A stretch of DNA of 64,000 nt from Acidimicrobiales bacterium (GCA_030747595.1 JASLKK010000002.1:62001-126000), one strand, 5' to 3'. Positions 41,512-50,217 are shown, numbered from the stretch's first letter. Numbers and translations: made by a program. The notes: generated from the letters alone by a model not told the origin.

Positions 41512-41925
41512 ATGACCCATCAGCGCATCCGCCCCTTCAACACGAAGGAGACGTACCCCGAGCAGAACCTCGATAACGACCTCAGCCAGGGTGTGGTGGC
41601 CCGCGGAACCATGGTCTTCCTGCGGGGCCAGGTCGCCCAGGACCTCGACACCCGGGAGTCGTTGCACACTGGCGACGCCGGAGCCCAGACGGCCAAGACC
41701 ATGGAGAACATCGCCATGCTGCTGGCCGAGGCTGGCTCGGAGATGTCCCATATCTGCCGGATCGTCGTCTACCTGACTGACATCCGATACAGGGAGGCCG
41801 TCTATCAGGAGATGGGAAGGTGGCTCCAGGGCGTCCACCCGTGCTCGACGGGAATCATCGTGTCCGCCTTGGCTCGCCCCGAGTGGGTGGTGGAGATCGA
41901 GGTCACCGCGGTGATCCCCGACTGA
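41512..41925 (+). CDS. Rid-family (YjgF/YER057c/UK114) protein, non-archetypal
   Basis: A 137-residue trimer-forming Rid protein with RPFNTKETYPEQN, GTMVFLRGQVAQDL and VVEIEVTAVIPD. The archetypal RidA active-site arginine (in P-A-R-S) is not present: the segment reads HPCSTGIIVSALARPEWVVEI, with Ser at that position. It therefore belongs with the Rid subfamilies lacking general imine-deaminase activity, which often sit in catabolic operons, as here. I chose ATG 41512 although the frame is open further upstream. Confidence 0.85.
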   Translation: MTHQRIRPFNTKETYPEQNLDNDLSQGVVARGTMVFLRGQVAQDLDTRESLHTGDAGAQTAKTMENIAMLLAEAGSEMSHICRIVVYLTDIRYREAVYQEMGRWLQGVHPCSTGIIVSALARPEWVVEIEVTAVIPD

Positions 41926-41951
41926 CCGATTCGATTGACCGGCCTGACCGA

Positions 41952-43115
41952 ATGGATCTCCACGTGACGACCCCCCAGCCTGAGACTGGCGCCTTGTTGT
42001 CTGGTCTGCGCACCGTGGCCGACGGGCCGCTGTCGGCGGCTACCAACATGCCACCGGCCATGTACCACTCCGACGCGGTGTTGGCCCTCGAACAAGAGCG
42101 GGCCTTCGGACGGGACTGGGTGTCGCCCGGGCTGGCCGCCGAGATCCCCGAGGTGGGCGACCACCTGGTCTGGTCGATCGCCGACCAGCCGGTGTTCTGC
42201 GTCCGCGACGGTGATGATCGGGTCCGGACGTTTTCCAACGTGTGCCGGCACCGGATGATGACCTTGGTGGCCGGCGACGGGAATTCCCGCCGGATTACCT
42301 GCCCGTACCATTCGTGGACATACGACCTAGGTGGGCAACTAGTGGGGACAAACCACATGGAGCGCACCGACGGATTCGACCGGGTGGACATCTGTCTGCC
42401 CGAGATCCGCACCGAACTCTGGGAGGGGTGGATCTACTGCACTCTGGACGACGATGCCCCGTCGGTGGCCGATCTGCTGGCTCCCATCGAGGGCTTCGTG
42501 GCGCCCTACGGCCTAGCCGACTACGTGCCGATCCACCGGGTGGACGAGGTGTGGGACGGTAACTGGAAGTTCCTTACTGAGAACTTCATGGAGGGCTACC
42601 ACCTGCCTGTCACCCACCGGGTCACGCTCGGAACCTGGATGCCCATGGACTCGGTGGTGTTCCCCGACGAGAGCCACGGAGCGTTCACGTACCAGATGTT
42701 CGAGAAGGACGAGAACGCCGTGTATGGGCGCGCCCATCCGGACAACGACCGACTGGAGGGGGCGTGGCGGAGCACCACGTTCATGCCGACGGTGTTCCCC
42801 GCCCACATGTACATCCTCGCCCCCGACCACCTCTGGTACCTATCGCTACGACCCCGGGGAACCGGTCAGGTCGAGCTGCGGTTTGGGATTGCCCTAGCGC
42901 CCGAAGTGCACGCCTCGCTGGTCGAACCCGAAGCGTGGATCACCGAGATGGTCGACTTCTTCACCGCGGTCTGCGAGGAAGACCGCAAGGTGGTGGAGGG
43001 CATCCACGTCGGATCCCGCTCGCCGCTGGCCACACCTGGTCCGCTGAGTTGGCTCGAGCATGAACTCCACCACTTCATGGGCTATCTGGCCGACCGCTTG
43101 ACGTCCACCGACTGA
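41952..43115 (+). CDS. Rieske non-heme iron ring-hydroxylating/demethylating oxygenase
   Basis: A 387-residue alpha-subunit. The Rieske [2Fe-2S] ligands are C98-x-H100 and C117-x2-H120 (NVCRHRM and ITCPYHSW). The mononuclear iron site is ENFMEGYHLPVTH at about 210-222 with H217 and H222, and E214 as bridge. Relatives demethylate quaternary amines such as glycine betaine, stachydrine and carnitine. No ferredoxin reductase component is in the window, so it must borrow one. It sits between the Rid and DUF1028 genes. N-methylated substrates are a reasonable inference. Confidence 0.88.
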   Translation: MDLHVTTPQPETGALLSGLRTVADGPLSAATNMPPAMYHSDAVLALEQERAFGRDWVSPGLAAEIPEVGDHLVWSIADQPVFCVRDGDDRVRTFSNVCRHRMMTLVAGDGNSRRITCPYHSWTYDLGGQLVGTNHMERTDGFDRVDICLPEIRTELWEGWIYCTLDDDAPSVADLLAPIEGFVAPYGLADYVPIHRVDEVWDGNWKFLTENFMEGYHLPVTHRVTLGTWMPMDSVVFPDESHGAFTYQMFEKDENAVYGRAHPDNDRLEGAWRSTTFMPTVFPAHMYILAPDHLWYLSLRPRGTGQVELRFGIALAPEVHASLVEPEAWITEMVDFFTAVCEEDRKVVEGIHVGSRSPLATPGPLSWLEHELHHFMGYLADRLTSTD

Positions 43116-43136
43116 CCCCCGACCCGGGAGCCCACC

Positions 43137-43814
43137 ATGACCTTCTCCATCACCGGACACTGTGCCAGGACCGGTATGGCCGGGGTGGCTATCACTACCT
43201 CGTCCATCTGTGTGGGGTCGCGTTGCCCCCATGCCAGAGCCGGCGTGGGCGCCGTGGCTACCCAGAACATCACCGACCCGACTCTGGCCACCCGTGTGTT
43301 CGAGTGCCTACAGGCCGGTGAAACGGCCGCCGAGGCGGTGGCCACCGTCATGGACGGTCGAGCCAACGCCGAATACCGACAACTGGCGGTGGTCGACATG
43401 GCCGGTCGGACTGGACACTTCACCGGGGCCCACATCTTGGGCACCAACCGCGTCGTGGAGGGTGACCACTGCATCGCAGCGGGCAATCTGCTGTCGACAC
43501 CGGAGGTTCCTGCCGCCATGGTGGCCGGCTTCGAGGCCGACCCTGGCGCCCACCTGGCCGACCGCCTGCTACTTGGCCTGGAGGCCGGGCTAGCCGCTGG
43601 TGGAGAGGAGGGTCCAGTTCGCTCAGCAGCCCTTCTGGTCCACCACGAGCAACCCTTCGCACTGGTCGACCTGCGTTGCGATTGGAACGAAGACGACCCA
43701 GTGGTCGTGCTGCGCCGTCTGTGGACCGATTACGAACCCCAGATGCAGCCCTACTTGGACCGGGCCGTAGATCCGGGGGTGGCGCCCAGCTACGGCGTGG
43801 CCGGCGACCGGTGA
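43137..43814 (+). CDS. DUF1028 family protein (Ntn-hydrolase-like)
   Basis: A 225-residue protein with the family pattern: MTFSITGHCARTGMAGVAITTSS at the start, GVGAVATQNITDPTLATRVFE in part, AGNLLSTPEVPAAMVAGF and LLLGLEAGLAAGGEEGPVRSAALLV in part. DUF1028 proteins have an Ntn-hydrolase-like fold and often accompany amidohydrolases and Rid proteins in catabolic operons; the reaction is not established. It is separated from Rieske by 21 bp and from the PhyH gene by 10 bp. Confidence 0.88.
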   Translation: MTFSITGHCARTGMAGVAITTSSICVGSRCPHARAGVGAVATQNITDPTLATRVFECLQAGETAAEAVATVMDGRANAEYRQLAVVDMAGRTGHFTGAHILGTNRVVEGDHCIAAGNLLSTPEVPAAMVAGFEADPGAHLADRLLLGLEAGLAAGGEEGPVRSAALLVHHEQPFALVDLRCDWNEDDPVVVLRRLWTDYEPQMQPYLDRAVDPGVAPSYGVAGDR

Positions 43815-43824
43815 GTCGATACCG

Positions 43825-44700
43825 GTGCTGACCGACGAACAGGTCGAAACGTTCCGGCGCGATGGAGTCTTGACGGTTCCCAACGCAGTCACGCCGGATC
43901 AACTGGCAGCACTGCGCGCCGACATGGACCGCTGGGTCGAGGAGAGTCGGGCCCACACCGGGCCCTACGGGGAGACGATCGACGGGCGCCCCCGGTTCGA
44001 CGTGCAGCCGGGTCATTCGAAGGACCGGCCGGCGTTGCGGCGGGTCTCGGCGCCCACGGAGGTCTCAGCCGCCCACCGCGAGGTCATGGCCAACAGCGCC
44101 ATGGTCGACATGGTGGCTGACTTGATCGGTCCCGACGTCCGGCTCCACCACACCAAGGTCAACACCAAACTCCCGGGGGCGGCCACCGAGGTGCAGTGGC
44201 ACCAGGACTTCCCGTTCACCCCGCACTCCAACGCTGACCTGATGACCGCCCTGCTGATGGTCGACGAGGTGACTGTGGAGAACGGCCCCTTGGAAGTGGC
44301 TCCTGGTTCGCACAACGGCCCGATTCACTCGCTGTGGCACGACGGGGTTTTCACGGGCGCCATCTGTCCAGACGCCGTCGCTGCGATGCGTGATGCTGCC
44401 GTATCGTGCACAGGCCCGGCGGGTTCGGTGTGTCTGATGCACACCCGGTTGGCCCACGCCTCGGCCCCCAACCGGTCGGATCGGTCCCGGACCCTGTTCA
44501 TCTGTGTCTACGGGGCGGGCGATGCCGTGCCGTATGGCCCCAATCCGGTGCCCACGGCCCATCAGGGATTGTTCGTACGGGGTTCGGACCCCGGTCGGGT
44601 CCGGACCGGGGACTTCGAGATGGACCTGCCTGAACCGCCGACGGGAGCGTCGTTCTTCACCCAGCAGGAGGCCTCGGTAGTAGATCCGGGGCGAGGGTGA
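43825..44700 (+). CDS. Second phytanoyl-CoA dioxygenase (PhyH) family protein
   Basis: A 291-residue Fe(II)/2-oxoglutarate dioxygenase starting at GTG 43825. The metal site is VQWHQDFPFTPHSN (HxD), with the distal His in MHTRLAHASAPNRSDRSR followed by the 2-oxoglutarate Arg. It is the last gene of the M20/ACAD/Rid/Rieske/DUF1028 operon. It differs substantially from the PhyH protein at 37 kb, so substrate is probably different. EctD-type ectoine hydroxylases share this fold, but I cannot call that here. Confidence 0.87.
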   Translation: MLTDEQVETFRRDGVLTVPNAVTPDQLAALRADMDRWVEESRAHTGPYGETIDGRPRFDVQPGHSKDRPALRRVSAPTEVSAAHREVMANSAMVDMVADLIGPDVRLHHTKVNTKLPGAATEVQWHQDFPFTPHSNADLMTALLMVDEVTVENGPLEVAPGSHNGPIHSLWHDGVFTGAICPDAVAAMRDAAVSCTGPAGSVCLMHTRLAHASAPNRSDRSRTLFICVYGAGDAVPYGPNPVPTAHQGLFVRGSDPGRVRTGDFEMDLPEPPTGASFFTQQEASVVDPGRG

Positions 44701-44780
44701 CGGTACGTCGACCGGTGGCAGTCGACGACCGGCTCCGATCGTGAACCCGAAGCCTTCGAAGCGATTACCGTACCGAAACT

Positions 44781-44814
44781 GTCTGAAGCGATCGTCTGAA
44801 GTGGGGTCGTCTGA
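44781..44814. repeat. Three short direct repeats upstream of the second MttB gene
   Basis: GTCTGA occurs at 44781-44786, 44794-44799 and 44809-44814, in the 130-bp gap between the PhyH and MttB-family genes. Spacing is 13 and 15 bp. Too short to be sure; a regulator binding to one face of the helix at irregular spacing is only one possibility. Confidence 0.3.
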
Positions 44815-44829
44815 GATGTGGGGCTGTCG

Positions 44830-46359
44830 ATGATCGGTGAGCGCCGTCGAGGAGGCCGGGGTGCGCGCGCTGCTGCACGGGCGACTGAATCGGTCGCCGG
44901 GGTGCTGCAACCTCGCCGGCGCATCCCCACCTACGACCTGCTCGACGAGGGGTCGCTGGACCGCCTCGAGGCCCACGCCGACTGGATCCTCGATGAGATC
45001 GGCATCGAAATCCGGGGGGACGAGGAGGCTGTCGAACTGTTCCGGGCGGTGGGTGCCCGCGTCGAGGGGGAGCGGGTGCGGTTCGATCCAGGCCTGGCCC
45101 GGAGCCTGTGCACCACGGCGCCGGCCGAGTTCGCCATGCACGGGCGCGATGAACGCCATACGGTCACCGTCGGTGGCGACCACGTCGTCTTCTCACCGGC
45201 CTACGGGTCACCGTTCGTGTCGGACCTCGACGACGGCCGGCGCTACGCCACGCTGGTCGACTTCGAGAACCTAGTGAAGCTGGCCTACGTGTCGCCGTGG
45301 CTGCAGCACTCAGGTGGCACGGTGTGCGAGCCAGTGGACGTTCCTGTCAATAAGCGGCACCTGGACATGGTGTACGCCCACCTGCGCTGGTCGACCAAGC
45401 CGTTCATGGGTGCGGTGACGGCGCCGGAGCGGGCCGAGGACTCTGTCGCCATGGCCCGCATCGTCTTCGGAGCCGACCGCCTCGAACGGGACTGCGTTGT
45501 CCAGGGGAACATCAATGTCAATTCGCCGCTGGTGTTCGACGACGTGATGACCGGGGCGCTCAAGACCTATGCCCGGGCCAACCAGGCCAACGTGATTTCA
45601 CCGTTCATCATCGGGGGTGCCATGGGTCCGGTCACCCAGCCGGCGCTCATCGCCCAGGCTCACGCTGAGACCATGGTGGGCATCGCTCTGGCCCAACTGG
45701 TGCGCTCTGGTTCACCGGTGGTGTACGGCAGCTTTTTGACCACCATGGACCTGCGCAGCGGAGCACCGACGTTCGGGACGCCCGAGGCGGTACTAGCCAC
45801 CTACGCCATGGGTCAGCTGTCGCGCCGACTGGGACTGCCACTGCGTTGCGGCGGTCACTACACGGCGTCCAAGGTGGCCGACGCCCAGGCGATGATGGAG
45901 TCGGCCGACGCCATGGGGGCGTCCATCTACGCTGGGGCCAACTTCGTGCACCAGGCCGCTGGCTGGCTGGAGGGCGGGCTGGTCACCGGTTACGAGAAGT
46001 TCGTGATGGATGCCGACCACCTGGGGATGCTCACCCGACGCATGGGGGGTCTAGTGGTCGACGACGACTCGTTGGCCGTTGAGGGTTATCGGGAGGCTGG
46101 GCCGGGAACGGCCCATCTGGGGACTGCCCACACCCTGGCCCACTTCGAGGAAGCCAACTACAACTCAGTACTCCTCGACACCAACTCCTTCGAGCAGTGG
46201 GCCGAGGATGGGGGGCGGGACATGCAGCAGCGGGCCAACGCCCTCTGGAAGCGCATGCTGGCCGACTACGAGCCGCCGGAGATCGATCCGGGGACGGATT
46301 CCGAGTTGCAGGCGTTCATGGCCGAACGCAAGGGTTCCGAAGATGACGCTTGGTATTGA
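44830..46359 (+). CDS. Second MttB-superfamily methyltransferase (non-pyrrolysine)
   Basis: A 509-residue protein (start ATG 44830; GTG 44818 adds four residues). MttB family blocks include NVNSPLVFDDVMTGALKTYARANQ in part, ISPFIIGGAMGPVTQPALIAQAHAE in part, AGANFVHQAAGWLEGGLVTGYEKFVMDADHLGM in part. No TAG interrupts the barrel, so it is pyrrolysine-free. Sequence is quite unlike the copy at 20.6 kb, so the two are old paralogs. It follows the Rieske/PhyH operon and may act in the same pathway of N-methyl compound breakdown; no corrinoid protein is nearby. Confidence 0.85.
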   Translation: MIGERRRGGRGARAAARATESVAGVLQPRRRIPTYDLLDEGSLDRLEAHADWILDEIGIEIRGDEEAVELFRAVGARVEGERVRFDPGLARSLCTTAPAEFAMHGRDERHTVTVGGDHVVFSPAYGSPFVSDLDDGRRYATLVDFENLVKLAYVSPWLQHSGGTVCEPVDVPVNKRHLDMVYAHLRWSTKPFMGAVTAPERAEDSVAMARIVFGADRLERDCVVQGNINVNSPLVFDDVMTGALKTYARANQANVISPFIIGGAMGPVTQPALIAQAHAETMVGIALAQLVRSGSPVVYGSFLTTMDLRSGAPTFGTPEAVLATYAMGQLSRRLGLPLRCGGHYTASKVADAQAMMESADAMGASIYAGANFVHQAAGWLEGGLVTGYEKFVMDADHLGMLTRRMGGLVVDDDSLAVEGYREAGPGTAHLGTAHTLAHFEEANYNSVLLDTNSFEQWAEDGGRDMQQRANALWKRMLADYEPPEIDPGTDSELQAFMAERKGSEDDAWY

Positions 46360-46370
46360 GCATCTATACC

Positions 46371-46390
46371 GAAACTGAACCTTGAGTTTC
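46371..46390. terminator. Hairpin after the MttB-family gene, candidate terminator
   Basis: GAAACT-GAACCTTG-AGTTTC, a 6-bp stem with an 8-nt loop, lies 11 bp after the MttB-family stop and before the convergent PhyH gene. It is low in GC for this genome, and there is no long T-run. Confidence 0.4.
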
Positions 46391-46482
46391 ACCCTGCCCT
46401 TGTCATCGCCGGGGTGGGTGTCGACGTGTTCGAATTCATGTGGCGGGCTCAGGTGCTGGTGGGCTGATCGGGAGGAACGGCG

Positions 46483-47310
46483 TCAGTAGGAGCGTCGCTC
46501 GGTAGCGCCGTGGTACAACACATCGGACAGGGCGGCGTTGGCCGACGCCCGGACTGCTCGGCCGTCGTCAGTCATCTCGGTTTCTGGTCGGGGCACGACG
46601 AGGAACGCCGGATCCACGGGGTCGTTGCCTACGACCAGCACGTGGTGCTCACCTCGTTCCGGGCGGGCGTCGACGCCGATGTAGGACTGGAAGGCCACGC
46701 CCACCCGTCGGGTATCGGATTCGTTGGGCCGTGACCCGTGGATCAGGTGTGGATGGTGGAGCGACATCTGGCCGGGCTGGAGCACCACGTCGACAGCCGT
46801 GTCGGGGTCGAACCCGCTCACGTGCTGACCTCGAGTGAGGATGTTGTCTTGCCCGTACCGGTCCTCGTGGGGGCGGATGCCGTCTAGGTGGGTGGCCGGG
46901 GCCATGGCCACGCAGCCGTTTTCCGACGTGCTGGGAGTTAGAGCCAGCCAGGCTGTGACCATGTCGGTCCCCTCGATCCCCATGTAGGTGGAGTCCTGAT
47001 GCCAACTTACGTAGGCCGTGGCATCCGGGTCCTTGATGAACAGCACTGAATTGAGCAGGGCAGCGGGCCGGTCCACGAGTGACGCAACGCAGCCCAGGAT
47101 TGTCGGGTGGAGGGCCAGGTCGGCCAGGAACGGCAGGACTAGGTGAGCGTTGTTGCGGTGGTCACCATGCAGGTCCTCGGGGAATCGGGCTTCGGCCTCT
47201 TCGAGGGCGGCTAGGGCAGCAGAGGCCTCGGCGGTCGTAAGTACGTTGATCGGGGCGAGCCAGCCGTCGTTCCGGTACCGGGAGACCTGCTCGTCGGTGA
47301 GTATCGGCAC
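46483..47310 (-). CDS. Third phytanoyl-CoA dioxygenase (PhyH) family protein
   Basis: A 275-residue Fe(II)/2-oxoglutarate dioxygenase, starting at GTG 47310 (MPILTDEQVSRYRNDGW). Iron ligands are HxD in YVSWHQDSTYMG and His in HHPHLIHGSRPNESDTRR, followed by the Arg for 2-oxoglutarate. It converges on the second MttB-family gene and is divergent from a DUF983 gene. The nearby ectoine hydrolase makes an ectoine-related substrate possible, but the sequence alone does not show that. Confidence 0.87.
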   Translation of the reverse strand: MPILTDEQVSRYRNDGWLAPINVLTTAEASAALAALEEAEARFPEDLHGDHRNNAHLVLPFLADLALHPTILGCVASLVDRPAALLNSVLFIKDPDATAYVSWHQDSTYMGIEGTDMVTAWLALTPSTSENGCVAMAPATHLDGIRPHEDRYGQDNILTRGQHVSGFDPDTAVDVVLQPGQMSLHHPHLIHGSRPNESDTRRVGVAFQSYIGVDARPERGEHHVLVVGNDPVDPAFLVVPRPETEMTDDGRAVRASANAALSDVLYHGATERRSY

Positions 47311-47383
47311 GGCCGCGGACGGTAGCCGAGGCTCCGGTGTTCCACACCGGTGGGTGAGGTCGGGTCGCCAGTATGTTCGGATA

Positions 47384-47791
47384 ATGGACGGAGCAGGTCG
47401 GATGCGGGTTCTGTCCAGGGGGATCGTGGCAGCCTGCCCGGGATGTGGGGGACGGGGCTTGTTCCGCCGTCCGTCCCGTCGGGGCTGGTTGCGGATCCGT
47501 GAGGCGTGCCCCAGTTGTGGGCTCGTCTTTGAGCGCACTCACGGTCACTGGATCGGCGCCGTGGCTGTTAACACCGTCCTGTCCACTGTGGCGATCCTGA
47601 TCGTGTTGGTCGTTGCGTTCGTCGTGGCATGGCCCGACCCAGAGGTGCTCGAGGTCCTGGTACCCACGGTCGCTACTTCGCTGGTGGCACCGTTGGCTTT
47701 CGCCCCGATTAGCCGCAGCCTCTGGACGGCCATGGTTGTTCTCGTTCTGCCACCGGATGACCCACCCTCGGTGGGCACGCGTCCGATCTAG
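47384..47791 (+). CDS. DUF983 zinc-ribbon membrane protein
   Basis: A 135-residue protein with a CPGCGGRGLF...CPSCGLVF zinc ribbon (four Cys) at the N-terminal end, then two membrane helices (about 55-80 and 85-105). This is the DUF983 family, of unknown function. I chose ATG 47384 (MDGAGRMRV); ATG 47402 is an alternative. It lies 60 bp upstream of doeA, possibly by chance, and is divergent from the PhyH gene. Confidence 0.83.
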   Translation: MDGAGRMRVLSRGIVAACPGCGGRGLFRRPSRRGWLRIREACPSCGLVFERTHGHWIGAVAVNTVLSTVAILIVLVVAFVVAWPDPEVLEVLVPTVATSLVAPLAFAPISRSLWTAMVVLVLPPDDPPSVGTRPI

Positions 47792-47851
47792 CCTTCGCGA
47801 ACCTCAGCCCAATGACCGAGCCGGGCCGACACCCGAGAGGAGAGGGAAACC

Positions 47852-49036
47852 ATGCCAGATGTTGAGCTTCCGTTTAGCCGTGAGGAGTACGCACAGCGCC
47901 TGGCGAAGGTGCGTAGAGCTATGGAGGCTCACGGCATCGAGGTTCTTGTGGCCGCCGACCCGTCAAACATGTCGTGGCTGACCGGCTACGACGGGTGGTC
48001 GTTCTATACCCCGCAGGCCGTGGTGGTCACTCACGACGGCGAGCCGTGGTGGTGGGGACGACGTATGGACGCCAATGGCGCCCGCCTCACCGTCTACATG
48101 GATGAGTCCCGGATACTTGACTACTCCGACGACCATGTCATGTCGACCGAGAAGCACGCTTTCGGCCAGTTAGCTGACCTCTTGGACGGGATGGGTCATG
48201 GTTCGGCCCGGGTCGGCGTTGAACTTGACAACTACTACTACTCGGCGGCCGCTCACCAGAACCTGTGTGCCAGGTTGCCCGACGCCGATGTTGTGGACGC
48301 CACGGCGCTCGTCAACTGGCAGCGCGGGGTCAAGTCCGACCAGGAACTCGTGTACATGCGGCGGGGCGCCCGGATCGTGGAACGCATGCACGCCCGGATC
48401 CGCGACATCATCGAACCGGGTATGCGAAAGTGCGACCTCGTGGCCGAGATCTACGCCACCGGCGTATCGGGCACCGAGGAGTTCGGAGGCGACTACCCGG
48501 CCTTCGTACCCATGATGCCAACTGGAGCCGAAGCCTCGGCCCCCCACTTGACCTGGGATGACAAGCCGTTGAAGAGCGGCGAGGGGTCGTTTTTCGAGAT
48601 CGCTGGTGCTCACCGTCGCTACCAATTACCGCTGTGCCGGACGTCGTTCCTAGGCACCCCGCCCGACGAGATGCGCCGGGCCGAAAAGGCCGTGCTTGAC
48701 GGCCTCGACGCAGGGTTGGGCGCGGCCCGGGCCGGTAGCCGGGCGTGCGACATGGCCCGAGCCTTTTTCTCGGTGATGGAGGACGCTGGCTTCCACAAGG
48801 AGGGCCGCTGTGGTTACCCCATTGGCATCAGCTACCCGCCGGACTGGGGGGAGCGGACCATCTCGCTGCGAGATACCGACGAGTCGGTGCTGGAGCCGGG
48901 CATGACCTTCCACTTCATGCCCGGCCTCTGGATGGACACCTGGGGCCTGGAGATCACCGAGAGCTTCGTGGTCGTCGAGAACGGTCCCGGCGAGCCACTG
49001 GCCGACGTGTCTCGCGGCATCCACGTGAAGGGGTGA
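47852..49036 (+). CDS. doeA: Ectoine hydrolase DoeA
   Basis: A 394-residue M24-fold hydrolase. It matches the DoeA pattern from end to end as I recall it: FSREEYAQRLAKVRRAMEAHGIEVLV opening in part, SNMSWLTGYDGWSFY, WWWGRRMDANGARLTVYM, VNWQRGVKSDQELVYMRRGARIVE in part, GMRKCDLVAEIYATG, PHLTWDDKPLKSGEGSFFEI in part, and GYPIGISYPPDWGERTISLR. DoeA opens the ectoine ring to N-acetyl-L-2,4-diaminobutyrate. A strong Shine-Dalgarno (AGGAGAGGG, 47838-47846) precedes ATG 47852. An M20 deacylase follows in a GTGA overlap, fitting the next step. Confidence 0.88.
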   Translation: MPDVELPFSREEYAQRLAKVRRAMEAHGIEVLVAADPSNMSWLTGYDGWSFYTPQAVVVTHDGEPWWWGRRMDANGARLTVYMDESRILDYSDDHVMSTEKHAFGQLADLLDGMGHGSARVGVELDNYYYSAAAHQNLCARLPDADVVDATALVNWQRGVKSDQELVYMRRGARIVERMHARIRDIIEPGMRKCDLVAEIYATGVSGTEEFGGDYPAFVPMMPTGAEASAPHLTWDDKPLKSGEGSFFEIAGAHRRYQLPLCRTSFLGTPPDEMRRAEKAVLDGLDAGLGAARAGSRACDMARAFFSVMEDAGFHKEGRCGYPIGISYPPDWGERTISLRDTDESVLEPGMTFHFMPGLWMDTWGLEITESFVVVENGPGEPLADVSRGIHVKG

Positions 49037-50217
49037 CCGTGCCTGCGCCGACCACTGACGGGTCACCAGTCGATCAGATGCTGGCCATCCTCGACGGCCT
49101 GATCGCCTTCCCGTCGGTCGCCCTCACCCCGAACGTCGACCTGATAGCCCACGTGGAGGATCTGCTCCGGCCGTACTGCTCGGAGATTCTGCTCTCGCAT
49201 GACGAGACCAAGACGAAGGCCAACCTCTTCGCCACCATCGGACCGGTCGTCGACGGCGGGATCATGTTGGCCGGCCACAGTGATGTGGTCCCCGTCGACC
49301 TTGGTGACTGGACCTCGCCGCCCTTCACTGCCACCCGCCGTGGCGACCGCATCTACGGGCGGGGCACGGCCGACATGAAGGGATTCTTGGCCTGCGTGCT
49401 GGCCCTGGTCCCCCGATGGGCGGCGCTCGATCTGGTTCGGCCCGTCCACGTGGCCCTCACCTTCGACGAGGAGGACGGTTTCCACGGCGCTCCGATCCTC
49501 ATTGATTCGTTGGCCGACGCGCCCCGGCCCGCCGTGGCCATCGTCGGCGAGCCGACCGGCCTGAAAGTGGTTGGGGCCCACAAGGGCTGTTATGAGTACA
49601 CCACCACGGTCACCGGTATGAACGGACACAGTTCCCGCCCGGCCGAGGCGGTTAGTGCCGTGCACTACGCCACCCGTTGGATCGGCGGTCTGCTGGGCCT
49701 CGAGGAAGAACTGGTCGAGCGGGCGCCGGCCGGTAGTCGGTTCGAGCCGATACATACCACTACGAACGTTGGCGTGATCAACGGTGGGCTGGCTCGCTGC
49801 ACAGTGGCCGGGGGCTGTTCGTTCGACTGGGAGATGCGCCCCGTGCAGGGCAGCGACGCCGGGTTCGTGAAGGACCGGATGGCTGCACTTGAGTCGGGGC
49901 TATTGGCCGAGATGCGCGCCGTGCACCCTGAAGCCGCCATCGAGACCGAGGCGGTGTGTGAGATCGACGGCCTTGAATGGGAGGAGTCGTCCCCGGCTCT
50001 GGACCTCATGCGGTCCCTGCTGGGTGGTGATCCACCGGTCGGGGTGGTGGCCTACGGGACCGAGGCCGGTCTCTACCAGGCGGCCGGGATGCCCTCGGTG
50101 GTGTGGGGACCCGGTGACATCGCTGTGGCCCATCGACCCGACGAGTTCGTCGAGGTGTCCGACCTCGAGGTCTGCCTGGAACTGCTCCTGGGACTGGGCA
50201 GCCACCTGACCGACTGA
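49033..50217 (+). CDS. M20-family deacylase coupled to doeA, likely N-acetyl-diaminobutyrate deacetylase
   Basis: A 394-residue ArgE/DapE-type metallohydrolase starting at GTG 49033 in the GTGA overlap with doeA (GTG 49039 possible). Zinc-site motifs are LAGHSDVVPVD, GRGTADMKGF, the catalytic TFDEEDGFHG, and VGEPTGLKV, with GMNGHSSRPAEA in the lid. The usual ectoine deacetylase DoeB belongs to a different (AstE/AspA-like) family; an M20 enzyme in this place suggests it takes over deacetylation of N-acetyl-diaminobutyrate. That role is inference from the overlap and pathway order. Confidence 0.85.
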   Translation: MTVPAPTTDGSPVDQMLAILDGLIAFPSVALTPNVDLIAHVEDLLRPYCSEILLSHDETKTKANLFATIGPVVDGGIMLAGHSDVVPVDLGDWTSPPFTATRRGDRIYGRGTADMKGFLACVLALVPRWAALDLVRPVHVALTFDEEDGFHGAPILIDSLADAPRPAVAIVGEPTGLKVVGAHKGCYEYTTTVTGMNGHSSRPAEAVSAVHYATRWIGGLLGLEEELVERAPAGSRFEPIHTTTNVGVINGGLARCTVAGGCSFDWEMRPVQGSDAGFVKDRMAALESGLLAEMRAVHPEAAIETEAVCEIDGLEWEESSPALDLMRSLLGGDPPVGVVAYGTEAGLYQAAGMPSVVWGPGDIAVAHRPDEFVEVSDLEVCLELLLGLGSHLTD

